Notes: generated by a model not told the origin, from the sequence alone. DNA of 36,554 nucleotides from Flemingiibacterium sp964430755 (GCA_964430755.1 CAYSFT010000020.1:1-36554); one strand, 5' to 3'. Numbered from the stretch's first letter, positions 1 through 8,835 are shown. Numbers and translations: made by a program.

Positions 1-421
1 CACAGCACATCGCCTTCGGCGAGTGCACTCGGACTCCTCCCGTCTTCCTTGCCTGTGCTCGGTTTGCGCTCAACTCCGCCTGACGGCTCCGGATTCGCTT
101 TGTTAGCCGTGACCGCTCGTCCTGCCAGCTTCGCCGGCATCCGTGGCTTCATTCTTTCTTTAGCGCGGTTGCGCTCGATTTACGCTCAACTCCGCCTGAC
201 GGCTCCGGATTCGCTTTGTCAGCCGTGACCGCTCGTCCGCCGCCAATTGCATCGGCGGCTCAGCGGCTTCGTTGCTTCTGTAGGGGGCGACGTCCTCGAC
301 GCCCCGCTTACGCCTACGCGTTTACAGCATAATCACCATAGAAAGCTATCCGATTTTATGTAATTTCGTGATGCTATTATATTAAACAAAAATAAACACG
401 AATTATCGGTAAAATTACCAA
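1..421. repeat. Composite intergenic repeat block (families B and C)
   Basis: No gene is visible here. The block holds two tandem-like copies of a roughly 90-base unit (about 61-150 and 176-270), both containing ctccgcctgacggctccgg and ttcgctttgt. Related copies occur at 8521-8585, inverted at 29330-29420, and at 29685-29900. It ends in a short GC-rich palindrome (280-306, gtagggggcgacg...cgacgccccg) that recurs at 5074-5100 and 8703-8729. It stands out as GC-rich against the AT-rich promoter DNA that follows. The function is unknown; a non-autonomous mobile or REP-like repeat is inferred. Confidence 0.7.
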
Positions 422-450
422 TTGACATTTGACAGCAAATGCTATATAAT
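422..450 (+). promoter_or_regulatory. Sigma-A promoter of nrdD
   Basis: A consensus -35 (TTGACA, 422-427) and -10 (TATAAT, 445-450) are separated by exactly 17 bases. Transcription should start near 457, upstream of the two NrdR boxes. Confidence 0.85.
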
Positions 451-470
451 ATATACTGCAACTGTAAGCC

Positions 471-518
471 ATACTATATATTGTGGTGTTAACCAAAGAC
501 AGACACAATATTTTGTGG
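471..518 (+). promoter_or_regulatory. Pair of NrdR boxes in the nrdD leader
   Basis: Two 16-base near-palindromes, atactatatattgtgg (471-486) and acacaatattttgtgg (503-518), both fit the known NrdR consensus (acaCwAtATaTwGtgt). Their starts are 32 bases apart, about three helical turns, as is usual for NrdR sites. They lie just downstream of the predicted start of transcription, so bound NrdR would block promoter escape or elongation. Confidence 0.85.
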
Positions 519-598
519 TATCGCCGAAAGTGCGGTTTTTTGTCTTATAACAAAAAATACACGATTTATATATACGAAAATAACAAAAGGAGAACATC

Positions 599-2941
599 AT
601 GATTACCAGAATAATCAAGCGCGACGGTCGTGAAGCACCGTTTAATATCGAAAAGATCGCGCAGGCCATCTTTAAGGCTGCCGAGGCTGTCGGCGGTCAC
701 GATTACAGCACAGCTATGGACCTTGCTTGTAAGGTTGCCGAACAGCTTGAAAAAGACTGCGCGGCACACGGAAATTACGCTCCGACGGTCGAACAGATTC
801 AGGATACTGTTGAAAAGGTGCTCGTTAATAACGGTCACGCACGTACTGCGAAGGAGTATATCCTTTACCGCGCAACACGTACACGTGCACGTGAAATGAA
901 CACCAAGCTCATGAAAACCTATGAGGATCTTACCTTTAAAGCGGCAAAGGATTCCGATATTAAGCGTGAGAATGCTAATATCAACGGTGACACCGCTATG
1001 GGTACAATGCTCAAGTACGGTTCAGAGGGCGCAAAGCAGTTCTATGAAATGTACATCCTCGATCCCGTTCACGCAAAGGCGCATAACGAGGGTGACATTC
1101 ACATCCATGACCTCGACTTCTTAACCCTTACCACCACCTGCTGTCAGATCGACATCATCAAGCTGTTCGAAAACGGCTTCTCAACAGGTCACGGCTTCCT
1201 GCGCGCACCTAACGATATCGCAAGCTACGCGGCTCTTGCCTGCATCGCGATTCAGTCGAACCAGAACGATCAGCACGGCGGTCAGTCCATCCCGAACTTT
1301 GAATACGGTATGGCAGACGGTGTCAGAAAGACGTACAAAAAGCTTTATAAGCGTAACCTTATCAAGGCGCTCGAAATGCTCGAAGCAACCGATGACGCGG
1401 AGATGCTCGCCGAGAGAATCCTCACCGAGGTTGGTATCGTTCCGATGCTTGCTGACGATATGACATTCGTTTCGGCTATAACAAGCGCACTCACTGCCGC
1501 TATTGGTGAGGAAAAAGCGAAGAAAGTCGTTGCGTTCACACGTAAATATACACTTTCCGAAACCGAGCGCGCAACCTTCCAGGCGATGGAAGCGCTCATA
1601 CATAACCTCAACACCATGCATTCCCGTGCAGGTGCACAGATCCCGTTCAGCTCGCTCAACTACGGTCTTGACACATCCGCAGAGGGAAGACTTGTTATGA
1701 AGTCAATCCTCCTTGCAACCGAGGCAGGTCTCGGAAACGGTGAAACTCCGATCTTCCCGATTCAGATTCTCAAGGTTAAAGAGGGAATCAACTATAATGA
1801 GGGAGATCCCAACTACGACATCTTCAAGCTTGCCTGCCGTGTTTCCGCAAAGCGTCTCTTCCCGAACTTCTCGTTCATTGACGCGCCGTATAACCTGCGT
1901 TACTATAAGCCCGGCAGACCCGAGACTGAGGTTGCATATATGGGTTGCCGTACACGTGTTATGGCGAATGTTTACGACAAGGACAACGAGATCGTAACAG
2001 GACGCGGTAACTTAAGCTTTACCTCGATCAACCTGCCGCGTATCGCTATCAACGCAAAGGGCAACATTGACTGGTTCTTTGAGGAGCTTGACCGCAAGGT
2101 TGCGATCGTATTCGATCAGCTGCTCGACCGCTTCAAGATTCAGTCCGAAAAGACTGTACGTAACTATCCTTTCCTTATGGGACAGGGCATCTGGCTCGGC
2201 TCGGACAAGCTCGGCGTTGACGACAAGGTTGGCGAGGTGCTCAAGCATGGTACGCTTACCGTCGGCTTTATAGGACTTGCAGAGTGTCTGAAGGCACTCA
2301 TCGGCAAGCATCACGGCGAATCCAAGGATGCACAGAATCTCGGTCTTGAGATCATCGGCTTCATGCGTAAGCGCGCAGACGAGGCAAGCAAGAAGTACGG
2401 TCTTAATTTCAGCGTTATCGGCACTCCCGCAGAGGGTTTGTCCGGCAGATTTGTCCGTATAGACAAGAAGAAGTACGGCGAGATCGAGGGCGTCACTGAC
2501 CGCGATTATTACACGAACTCGTTCCACGTCCCCGTATACTATCCGATCTCTGCGGCTGATAAGATTAAGCTCGAAGCACCCTATCACGAGCTTACCAATG
2601 CAGGTCACATCACCTATGTTGAGCTTGACGGTGACCCGATGGAGAATCTTGACGCATTCGAGCAGGTTATCCGCTGCATGAAGGAAGCGGGAGTTGGTTA
2701 CGGTTCGATCAACCATCCCGTTGACCGTGACCCTGTTTGCGGTTACACCGGTATCATCGGAAACGAGTGCCCTTCCTGCCACAGAACCGAGGATGACGGC
2801 AAGGGTAAATTTGAGCGTATCCGCCGTATCACGGGTTACCTTGTTGGTACGCTTGACAGCTTCAACGATGCGAAGCGCAGTGAGGTTGAAGACCGTGTTA
2901 AGCACTCTGTCGGAAGCGAAGATACGAGCGATCTTTTCTAA
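599..2941 (+). CDS. nrdD: Anaerobic (class III) ribonucleoside-triphosphate reductase
   Basis: This 780-residue enzyme reduces ribonucleoside triphosphates to deoxyribonucleotides without oxygen, using a glycyl radical. The N-terminus (MITRIIKRDGREAPF) is an ATP-cone allosteric domain. The C-terminus carries a metal-binding knuckle (DPVCGYTG then ECPSC) and the glycyl-radical motif RRITGYL, with the radical glycine near residue 746. The first position of the usual four-Cys zinc site is Asp here, which I recall as a variant in Clostridia NrdDs. The start is supported by AAAAGGAG six bases upstream. NrdR regulation is expected from the two leader boxes. The activating enzyme gene nrdG is not adjacent: the next gene points the other way and encodes a peptidase. 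Confidence 0.97.
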   Translation: MITRIIKRDGREAPFNIEKIAQAIFKAAEAVGGHDYSTAMDLACKVAEQLEKDCAAHGNYAPTVEQIQDTVEKVLVNNGHARTAKEYILYRATRTRAREMNTKLMKTYEDLTFKAAKDSDIKRENANINGDTAMGTMLKYGSEGAKQFYEMYILDPVHAKAHNEGDIHIHDLDFLTLTTTCCQIDIIKLFENGFSTGHGFLRAPNDIASYAALACIAIQSNQNDQHGGQSIPNFEYGMADGVRKTYKKLYKRNLIKALEMLEATDDAEMLAERILTEVGIVPMLADDMTFVSAITSALTAAIGEEKAKKVVAFTRKYTLSETERATFQAMEALIHNLNTMHSRAGAQIPFSSLNYGLDTSAEGRLVMKSILLATEAGLGNGETPIFPIQILKVKEGINYNEGDPNYDIFKLACRVSAKRLFPNFSFIDAPYNLRYYKPGRPETEVAYMGCRTRVMANVYDKDNEIVTGRGNLSFTSINLPRIAINAKGNIDWFFEELDRKVAIVFDQLLDRFKIQSEKTVRNYPFLMGQGIWLGSDKLGVDDKVGEVLKHGTLTVGFIGLAECLKALIGKHHGESKDAQNLGLEIIGFMRKRADEASKKYGLNFSVIGTPAEGLSGRFVRIDKKKYGEIEGVTDRDYYTNSFHVPVYYPISAADKIKLEAPYHELTNAGHITYVELDGDPMENLDAFEQVIRCMKEAGVGYGSINHPVDRDPVCGYTGIIGNECPSCHRTEDDGKGKFERIRRITGYLVGTLDSFNDAKRSEVEDRVKHSVGSEDTSDLF

Positions 2942-2954
2942 AATTGATACAAAC

Positions 2955-2988
2955 AAAAAACGGCGGAGCAAAAATCCGTCGTTTTCTT
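2955..2988 (+). terminator. Terminator after nrdD
   Basis: An A-rich tract and a hairpin (aaaacggcgga / tccgtcgtttt, one G-T pair) are followed by a T-rich tail. The A/T symmetry means it could also act on the converging peptidase gene. Confidence 0.8.
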
Positions 2989-2995
2989 ATTGCCT

Positions 2996-3063
2996 AAAAC
3001 TAACTTCAGCCGCTGTAAGCGGCGTTTCTGTGCCGTAGAAACAATGAAGCCACTGAGCCGCCG
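2996..3063 (+). repeat. Dispersed repeat family A, copy 1
   Basis: A roughly 68-base unit beginning aaaactaacttcagccgc and ending gaagccactgagccgccg. Close copies lie at 8443-8512 and 29262-29329, all in the same orientation. It contains a small hairpin (gccgctgtaagcggc). This copy separates two converging genes. Confidence 0.8.
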
Positions 3064-3071
3064 ACTCTTTT

Positions 3072-4751
3072 TTATTTCAAATATTCAACCGCTGTTTCGG
3101 CAACGCCTTTGAGCGCACCGTCCTCGAACGGGACTTCAATGTCTGCAACCTCGCAGAGTCCGACAAAGGTCTTCTTTCCGCCCTCACAGACGAACTTGTA
3201 GTAACGCTCCCATGCGTCTGCGTAGTCCTTCTGTGACATACTCCAGAACTCGAGCGAAACTGTCTGTGCAAGGCAGTAGTCGATATAATAGAAGGGATAA
3301 TGATAGATGTGAAGCTGTCTCTGCCAGCCGCGTCCGCTTCCGTAGAATTCAACGTCACCAAACTGCATATACGGACGGTACATCGCTTCAAGCTTCAGCC
3401 ATTCCTCATGACGCTGTGCCGGCGTAAGCTCGGGATTGTCGTATACGATATGCTGGAAATGGTCAACCATACAGCCATACGGAATGAAGATCAGCGCGGA
3501 TTCAAGGTGCATATACTTCGCTCTGTCGGTGTCGTCACCGTAGAACAAATGCAGCCACTTCCATGCGAAAAACTCCATCGACATTGAGTGACATTCACAC
3601 GATTCCATTGTCGGCTGTGCGGTGTCCATGAACTCGAAGTTACGTGTTGTGTAGCCTGCAAAAGCATGACCTGCCTCGTGAGTGAGGACGTCAACGTCGC
3701 CTGATGTACCGTTGAAGTTTGAGAAGATGAACGGTGCCTTGTATTCGGGGAACTCGGTGCAGTAACCGCCAACTGCCTTACCCTCTTTTGCAACGAGGTC
3801 GAGCAGCTCGTTATCGTACATAAAGTTGATGAATTCGGCAGTTTCGGGTGACATTTCCTCATACATCTGCTTGCCTGCCGCCATGATGTCATCGGGAGTA
3901 CCCATCGGCTTCGGGTTGCCCTCCTTGAAGCTGAACGGATCATCGTAAATGCACATGGTTTCGGGAGTGAGACCGATACGCTCTGCCTGACGGCGCTTCA
4001 ACTCCTTAACAATCGGAACAAGCTCTTCGACGACCTGACGGCGGAAGTTTGCCACCATCTCGGGGTTATAGCAGTTACGTGTACGGCGCAGGTATGCAAG
4101 CTCTGTGAAATTCTTGAAGCCGAGCTTCTTTGCGATAGTCGTGCGAACCTTTACAAGCTCATCAAAGATACGGTCAAGCTCCTCTGCGTGCGACATATAG
4201 AAGCCGCTTTCGGCCTTGTAAGCTGCGTGACGCATTTCACGGTCGGGATGCTCCTTATAAGCGCCGAGCTGTGAAATATTAAGTGTCTTGCCGTCGAAGT
4301 CGATCTTCGCGGAAGCAACAAGCTTCTGATATTCGGAGACAAGCTTATTCTCCATTCCAAGCTCCTCGATAACCTCGGGAGAGAATGTTTTAAGCGACAT
4401 TTCGAGGTTAATGAACATCAGCTCGCCGACGACCTTTTCAATATCCTTGCGGAAAGGCGACGCGTAAAGTGCGAGTGCAAAATTCTGCGAATGTGCGGTA
4501 AATGCAGGGAGATTTGTGTCGTAAAACTCCTTTTCTGCCGCGTAAAACTCATCGCGTGTATCAATTGAATTGCGAACGTGTACGAGCGAGATCATGGTCT
4601 GTGCGTGAACGCTTAATTTTTCCTGCTCACGAACAACCTCGATCACGGTGTCTGCATCCTTTGCATTTTTGACCTTTTCAGTAAGAGCGTCAAACTCTTT
4701 TCCGAGCGCTTCAAGGTCAACGCGCTCATATGGCATATCCTTGAATTTCAT
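3072..4751 (-). CDS. M3 family oligoendopeptidase (PepF-type)
   Basis: A 559-residue cytoplasmic zinc metallopeptidase of the M3 family, which cuts short peptides during peptide turnover. The zinc motif HEAGH lies at residues 358-362 in the context VLTHEAGHAFAGY. The downstream Glu-containing helix (PTMESCECHSMSMEFFAW) supplies the third ligand. The length is that of the compact M3 oligoendopeptidase group. There is no signal peptide. Translation starts at ATG 4751, with GGAGG nine bases upstream. A TATAAT-like -10 is seen on the minus strand at 4776-4781, without a strong -35. It appears monocistronic and converges on nrdD. The exact substrate cannot be read from the sequence. Confidence 0.95.
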   Translation of the reverse strand: MKFKDMPYERVDLEALGKEFDALTEKVKNAKDADTVIEVVREQEKLSVHAQTMISLVHVRNSIDTRDEFYAAEKEFYDTNLPAFTAHSQNFALALYASPFRKDIEKVVGELMFINLEMSLKTFSPEVIEELGMENKLVSEYQKLVASAKIDFDGKTLNISQLGAYKEHPDREMRHAAYKAESGFYMSHAEELDRIFDELVKVRTTIAKKLGFKNFTELAYLRRTRNCYNPEMVANFRRQVVEELVPIVKELKRRQAERIGLTPETMCIYDDPFSFKEGNPKPMGTPDDIMAAGKQMYEEMSPETAEFINFMYDNELLDLVAKEGKAVGGYCTEFPEYKAPFIFSNFNGTSGDVDVLTHEAGHAFAGYTTRNFEFMDTAQPTMESCECHSMSMEFFAWKWLHLFYGDDTDRAKYMHLESALIFIPYGCMVDHFQHIVYDNPELTPAQRHEEWLKLEAMYRPYMQFGDVEFYGSGRGWQRQLHIYHYPFYYIDYCLAQTVSLEFWSMSQKDYADAWERYYKFVCEGGKKTFVGLCEVADIEVPFEDGALKGVAETAVEYLK

Positions 4752-4789
4752 TGTGGGTTACCTCCGGTTATATTGATTATATAGTTTTT

Positions 4790-4987
4790 GCGTATAAGAA
4801 TACGGTCGCTTTTTTGAGGCATTCGCGAAGCGATATGCTAAAGCTCACCGCAAAAAACTTTAAACAACGCATTCGCTCATAGAGTCCTCGCATAAAGCTC
4901 CGAGGACGCTCTCGGTAGTCGGGAACCATCCTCGCTCCGGCTCCTCCGCCTGCGCTCGGTATCCCAACGACCGTTTTGTGGTATGCG
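4790..4987. repeat. Possible MITE-like element with imperfect terminal inverted repeats
   Basis: This gene-free stretch begins gcgtataagaatacggtcg, and its right end, reverse complemented, reads gcataccacaaaacggtcg (about 14 of 19 matching). The interior has a small hairpin (gcattcgcgaagcgatatgc) and GC-rich text (ctcgctccggctcctccgcc) like family B. No coding sequence is present. Whether it is one element is an inference. Confidence 0.4.
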
Positions 4988-4993
4988 TTTATG

Positions 4994-5066
4994 TTATCAC
5001 ATTAATATTCTTTATTGCAGAAATGTATTTTCCTTATCACAATTAATGTTCTTTATTGCAGAAATG
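4994..5066. repeat. Two tandem copies of a 32-base unit
   Basis: The units at 4994-5025 and 5034-5066 share ttatcac, attaat and ttctttattgcagaaatg, with a 40-base period and one insertion plus one substitution. The function is unknown. Confidence 0.75.
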
Positions 5067-5073
5067 AGATATT

Positions 5074-5173
5074 GTAGGGGGCGACGTCCTCGACGCCCCG
5101 TTTGTGGCACAAATCTACTCCAAAGCCTTCCCTTGGTGGAGAGATGCAAAAGGTTGCTTCCGGGCTTTTTCAC
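5074..5173. repeat. Family C palindrome followed by a family D repeat
   Basis: 5074-5100 is a copy of the gtagggggcgacg...gacgccccg palindrome. 5116-5170 resembles the D family (aaagccttcccttggtgg, then agag and gcaaaaggttgc). Both recur together at 8600-8729. Nothing else is visible between the two flanking genes. Confidence 0.65.
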
Positions 5174-6043
5174 TCACAGCACAATCCTCTGTGTACCGTC
5201 ACCTGTCACATAATGCACCTTTGCGCCGAGAATATCCATCCACTTGCGTGTCAGTCCTGCGCCGTAAAGACGAAGCCTTCCCATACGCTTAAGCTTCTCT
5301 GTGTTCGAGAGGTATTCGGGAATCTCCGCTTCATTGTAAAGCCAATCGGGAGCGCACCAGATGCACGCCTCGGGCATTATCTCGGCGTAAACCTCCATGC
5401 CGACATTCATGTGACCGTGATGCGCCATTTGAACGATATCGGCTTTTAAAAGGTGTCTCGATTCGCGCAGCAGCATATCTCCGCCCTCCGCACCGAGATC
5501 GCCAAGGAAAAGTACGGTTTTGTTGGGTGCTGTAACCTTAAAAACAAGCGAGGAATCGTTGACGGGATTTGTGTTCAGTCCCTCATGATGAGTGTAAATA
5601 AAGTCAATTTTCAGCTCATCAACGATTATTGACTCACCCTGCTTCACAATATGCGTCTTTTCACGTATTTTCGGGAGCACCTTGTTCCATGCAGGAAGCA
5701 TCTCGTCAAGGTCACGCTTATAATAGTCATAATCGGGGACGTTGCGATTGTTTACAAGCTCGTCATACGGCAGGAAATTATAGTAGAGTGTACCGATATC
5801 AAAATCAGCCGCGCCGTTCTTTTCAAGCTCGCAGACAAGTCCCGAAATGTGATCCTCATGCGGATGAGTCAGTATCCATGCCGAAATGTGACGTCCGCCG
5901 ATACACTCCTTCAGACTCGGCATATCCCCGGTCCGTCCGCCGTCAATGACGATGACGTTATCCTCTTTTGTAACGATAACGATGCCCATCATGTATATGC
6001 TCGTTTCCTTAAGGGCATAGAGCACCGTTTCGGGGTTTTTCAT
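5174..6043 (-). CDS. Metallo-beta-lactamase-fold hydrolase (ComEC C-terminal-like)
   Basis: A 289-residue soluble MBL-fold protein. The metal motif HPHEDH is at residues 60-65, preceded by the VIDGG strand. Further on are FLGDLG and MAHHGH, which supply the remaining ligands. These features resemble the ComEC/Rec2-type MBL group, but no membrane domain is present. I chose ATG 6043 over upstream in-frame codons. The AGGA ten bases before it is a usable ribosome binding site, and upstream choices would overlap the hydratase gene. It begins one base after that gene's stop codon, so the two are almost certainly co-transcribed and translationally coupled. The substrate is unknown: a nuclease, phosphodiesterase or small-ester hydrolase are all possible. 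Confidence 0.88.
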   Translation of the reverse strand: MKNPETVLYALKETSIYMMGIVIVTKEDNVIVIDGGRTGDMPSLKECIGGRHISAWILTHPHEDHISGLVCELEKNGAADFDIGTLYYNFLPYDELVNNRNVPDYDYYKRDLDEMLPAWNKVLPKIREKTHIVKQGESIIVDELKIDFIYTHHEGLNTNPVNDSSLVFKVTAPNKTVLFLGDLGAEGGDMLLRESRHLLKADIVQMAHHGHMNVGMEVYAEIMPEACIWCAPDWLYNEAEIPEYLSNTEKLKRMGRLRLYGAGLTRKWMDILGAKVHYVTGDGTQRIVL

Positions 6044-6044
6044 G

Positions 6045-8336
6045 TCAGTTTCCTGCCTTGTAATAGTTAATGAGACAGCCGCAGAGAATGATCGTGCGTT
6101 CGTCGTCGGTAAGCTCACCCATCTTGAGAGTTATCGGCTTAACACTGCCGTCCGCCTTGATGATGTAAGCCTCAAATTCATATTTCGCCGCTTCAACAAC
6201 AGCACGTACACCGGGAACATAAATGTGATCGCTGACTGCGAAATCGTCCGCATTATCAAAGAGGAACGGTAACATACCCCAGTTAATGAGGTTTGAGCGG
6301 TAACGCTTGGTTGCATATTCGATAGCGATGTTCGCCCAACCGCCAAGTACCTTCTGGCAGGATGCCGCCTGTTCACGAGCAGAACCGTCACCGGGCTTGT
6401 TTGCATAAACGACACTTCCGATACCGATATTCTTCGCATCAGCACTCGGCTTGATCTCGCGAATCTTTGTAAACACAGGAGCAAGCTCACCTGCTGCGAT
6501 ATCCTCACCTGCCTCACGTGCCTTTTCGAATTTCTGCACTTCTTTTGCTCTGCCGACATACGCAGGATCTTTTCTCGAGAGCGCAAACTCGGAAAGCTTT
6601 AAGGGATTGGAACGGTAAGACGAAGTTTCGCCCGAGGGAATAAGCTCATCAGTGGTGGTTACGGGGTCTGTGATGACCGATGCAACTCGGAGAAGCAGGT
6701 CTTCTGTAAGTGCAGGCATTACGGGCCAGTCTGCGATGTTCGGGCCGATCTTAAGCTCTGCCGCAGTGTCAGCCTTGCCAAAGCCGCGGTATACACGGTG
6801 ATCGTAAACGGTCGAATCGAACTTATAATTCGGAGCTGTATATGTAGCGTCAATTTCGGTTGCAGGAGTAAGGATGCCACCGTTTCTTGCGGTTGCGGCG
6901 ATCGAACGTGCATCCATGAGTGCAACAGCCGCGATCTGACCGTTACCAGGCTTCGAGCCCTCACGGTTCGGGAAGTTTCTTGTTGAGTGACGGATGGAAA
7001 GACCACCGTTTGCGGGAACGTCACCTGCACCGAAGCAAGGTCCGCAGAACGCAGTACGGAGCGTTACGCCTGCCTCCATAAGCTTCGCCGCCGAGCCGTT
7101 TCGAACAAGCTCGATGTACGCAGGCTGGCTTGCAGGATATGCGGAAAGGTTGAATGCGCCGCAACCGGTGGAGTGTCCTGCGAGGATATCTGCCGCCGCA
7201 ACGAGGTTATCGAATGTACCGCCGGCACAGCCTGCGATAACGCCCTGGTCAACCTTGATGCCGTCCTTTGTGATCTTATCGGTGAGCGAGAGCTTGATGT
7301 TCGGGTTGTCAAGCTGTTCACAAACGCTCAGCTCACATTCACGGAGAATATCCTGTGCATTGTCGATAAGGTTGCGGATAGTATACGTGTTTGACGGATG
7401 GAACGGAAGCGCGATCATCGGCTCAACGCGAGAAAGGTCAACCTTCACAACGCCGTCATAGTAAGCAACATCGGCAGGTGAAAGCTTCTTATAAGCATCG
7501 CTTCTGCCGTGGAGATCGAAATAACGCTTGGTTTCATCATCGGTCACCCAGATTGAAGAAAGGCAGGTGGTTTCGGTCGTCATAACGTCAATACCGTTAC
7601 GGAATTCGATCGGGAGATTTGCAATGCCGTCGCCTACGAATTCGAGAACCTTGTTTTTAACAAAACCGTTCTTGAATACAGCACCGATAATAGCGAGTGC
7701 AACGTCCTGCGGACCGACACCGATCTTCGGCTTGCCGGTCATGTGTACCGCGATAACGTCGGGACGCTTGATATCGTATGTACGGCAAAGGAGCTGCTTA
7801 ACAAGCTCGGGACCGCCCTCACCGATAGCCATTGTACCGAGAGCACCGTAACGGGTGTGGCTGTCCGAGCCGAGAATCATACGTCCGCAGCCGCTCATCA
7901 TCTCGCGCATATAGGAGTGAATAACGGCAATATGAGCAGGAACGTAAATACCGCCGTACTTCTGTGCGGCAGAAAGACCGAATACGTGGTCATCCTCGTT
8001 AATAGTACCGCCGACAGCGCAGAGACTGTTGTGACAGTTTGTGAGCACATACGGAATCGGAAATTTTTCAAGACCGCTTGCACGAGCAGTCTGGATAATA
8101 CCGACATAGGTTATATCATGCGATGCCATAGCATCAAATTTGATTCTTAAATCATTCTCACTGTCCGAGGTATTGTGCTCGGTGAGAATACCGTAAGCCA
8201 TAGTATTTTTCTTAGCGGCATCTTTTGAGATGTCACCCTTACCGAGAGATGCAAGCTTTGCCGCGGCATCGGCGGTATCTTCGACGAGAGTGTTGCCGTC
8301 AACAAGGTAAGCGCCGTTCTTTATAAGTTCAACCAT
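6045..8336 (-). CDS. Aconitase-family hydratase (YbhJ-like)
   Basis: A 763-residue protein of the aconitase superfamily, which uses a 4Fe-4S cluster to dehydrate and rehydrate hydroxy acids. Candidate cluster cysteines are C370 (AGCAGG) and C431/C434 (CGPCFG). SDSHTRYGALG near residue 157 is an active-site signature. The C-terminal swivel domain carries GDGSAREQAA and YRSNLINWGMLPF. It resembles the YbhJ-type 'hydratase' branch more than housekeeping AcnA/AcnB, so the true substrate is uncertain. ATG 8336 is chosen because GGAGG lies eight bases upstream. The TTG at 8351 overlaps that site and the ATG at 8342 is too close. It is the first gene of a two-gene unit with the MBL-fold protein. Confidence 0.9.
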   Translation of the reverse strand: MVELIKNGAYLVDGNTLVEDTADAAAKLASLGKGDISKDAAKKNTMAYGILTEHNTSDSENDLRIKFDAMASHDITYVGIIQTARASGLEKFPIPYVLTNCHNSLCAVGGTINEDDHVFGLSAAQKYGGIYVPAHIAVIHSYMREMMSGCGRMILGSDSHTRYGALGTMAIGEGGPELVKQLLCRTYDIKRPDVIAVHMTGKPKIGVGPQDVALAIIGAVFKNGFVKNKVLEFVGDGIANLPIEFRNGIDVMTTETTCLSSIWVTDDETKRYFDLHGRSDAYKKLSPADVAYYDGVVKVDLSRVEPMIALPFHPSNTYTIRNLIDNAQDILRECELSVCEQLDNPNIKLSLTDKITKDGIKVDQGVIAGCAGGTFDNLVAAADILAGHSTGCGAFNLSAYPASQPAYIELVRNGSAAKLMEAGVTLRTAFCGPCFGAGDVPANGGLSIRHSTRNFPNREGSKPGNGQIAAVALMDARSIAATARNGGILTPATEIDATYTAPNYKFDSTVYDHRVYRGFGKADTAAELKIGPNIADWPVMPALTEDLLLRVASVITDPVTTTDELIPSGETSSYRSNPLKLSEFALSRKDPAYVGRAKEVQKFEKAREAGEDIAAGELAPVFTKIREIKPSADAKNIGIGSVVYANKPGDGSAREQAASCQKVLGGWANIAIEYATKRYRSNLINWGMLPFLFDNADDFAVSDHIYVPGVRAVVEAAKYEFEAYIIKADGSVKPITLKMGELTDDERTIILCGCLINYYKAGN

Positions 8337-8379
8337 TTTCATGTCCTCCAAATTTGGGATATAATATTATTACCTTAAT

Positions 8380-8408
8380 ATGATATCATGAATTTATGAA
8401 TAATTCAA
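8380..8408 (-). promoter_or_regulatory. Promoter of the hydratase-MBL unit
   Basis: On the minus strand, TTGAAT (8403-8408) and TATCAT (8380-8385) are separated by 17 bases. The site is upstream of the GGAGG used by the hydratase. Confidence 0.55.
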
Positions 8409-8442
8409 TAGATAAGAGCGATTTTATATAAAAAACCGCCCC

Positions 8443-8512
8443 AAAACTAACTTCAGCCGCTGTAAGCGGCGTCTTTGCCGCGATAGAAACAATGAAGCCA
8501 TTGAGCCGCCGA
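8443..8512 (+). repeat. Dispersed repeat family A, copy 2
   Basis: This copy matches the units at 2996-3063 and 29262-29329, beginning aaaactaacttcagccgc and ending ttgagccgccg. It runs directly into family B sequence (ctccggattcgctttgt), so A and B can form a composite. Confidence 0.8.
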
Positions 8513-8729
8513 TGCAATTGGCTCCGGATTCGCTTTGTTAGCTGTGACCGCTCGTCCTGTCAGCTTCGCCGGCATCAGATGCTTCATTGTTTCTTTGCTG
8601 GCTCAAAGTTACTCAAAGCCTTCCCTTGGGGGAGAGGTGTAAAAGATTGCTTTGCAACTTTGACGGATGAGGGCAACTTCGTCGCCGGCATCTGTGGCTT
8701 CTGTAGGGGGCGCCGTCCTCGACGCCCCG
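8513..8729. repeat. Composite of repeat families B, D and C between divergent genes
   Basis: Together with the family A copy just upstream, this fills most of the gap between the hydratase and the TerB gene. Family B text is at 8521-8585 and family D at about 8610-8690 (caaagccttcccttggggg, gagaggtg, tttgacggatgagggc). The C palindrome is at 8703-8729. No gene is visible. Confidence 0.7.
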
Positions 8730-8769
8730 CTTGTGTGAAATATGTCGAAAATATATTTTTGTTCATACG

Positions 8770-8818
8770 TTGACATTATCATGATTTTATGGTAAAATAA
8801 TATAATACAAATTTGTAT
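8770..8818 (+). promoter_or_regulatory. Promoter and palindromic operator-like site of the TerB gene
   Basis: TTGACA (8770-8775) and TAAAAT (8793-8798) are separated by 17 bases. A perfect 14-base palindrome, atacaaatttgtat (8805-8818), covers the predicted start of transcription. That is the position of a repressor operator, although the regulator is unknown. Confidence 0.7.
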
Positions 8819-8835
8819 GAGAGGAGAGCGTTACC

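Noticed and set aside
522..542. Attenuator hairpin in the nrdD leader before a T run
   Set aside because: Only about three base pairs (ccg/cgg) can form before the T run, too weak for a terminator.
2012..2971. 319-residue open frame antisense to nrdD
   Set aside because: It lies inside a clear nrdD, has no ribosome binding site or recognisable family, and is explained by codon bias of the true gene.
4994..5066. Two-copy direct repeat as a mini CRISPR
   Set aside because: Only two copies with an 8-base gap; too short a spacer and no cas genes.
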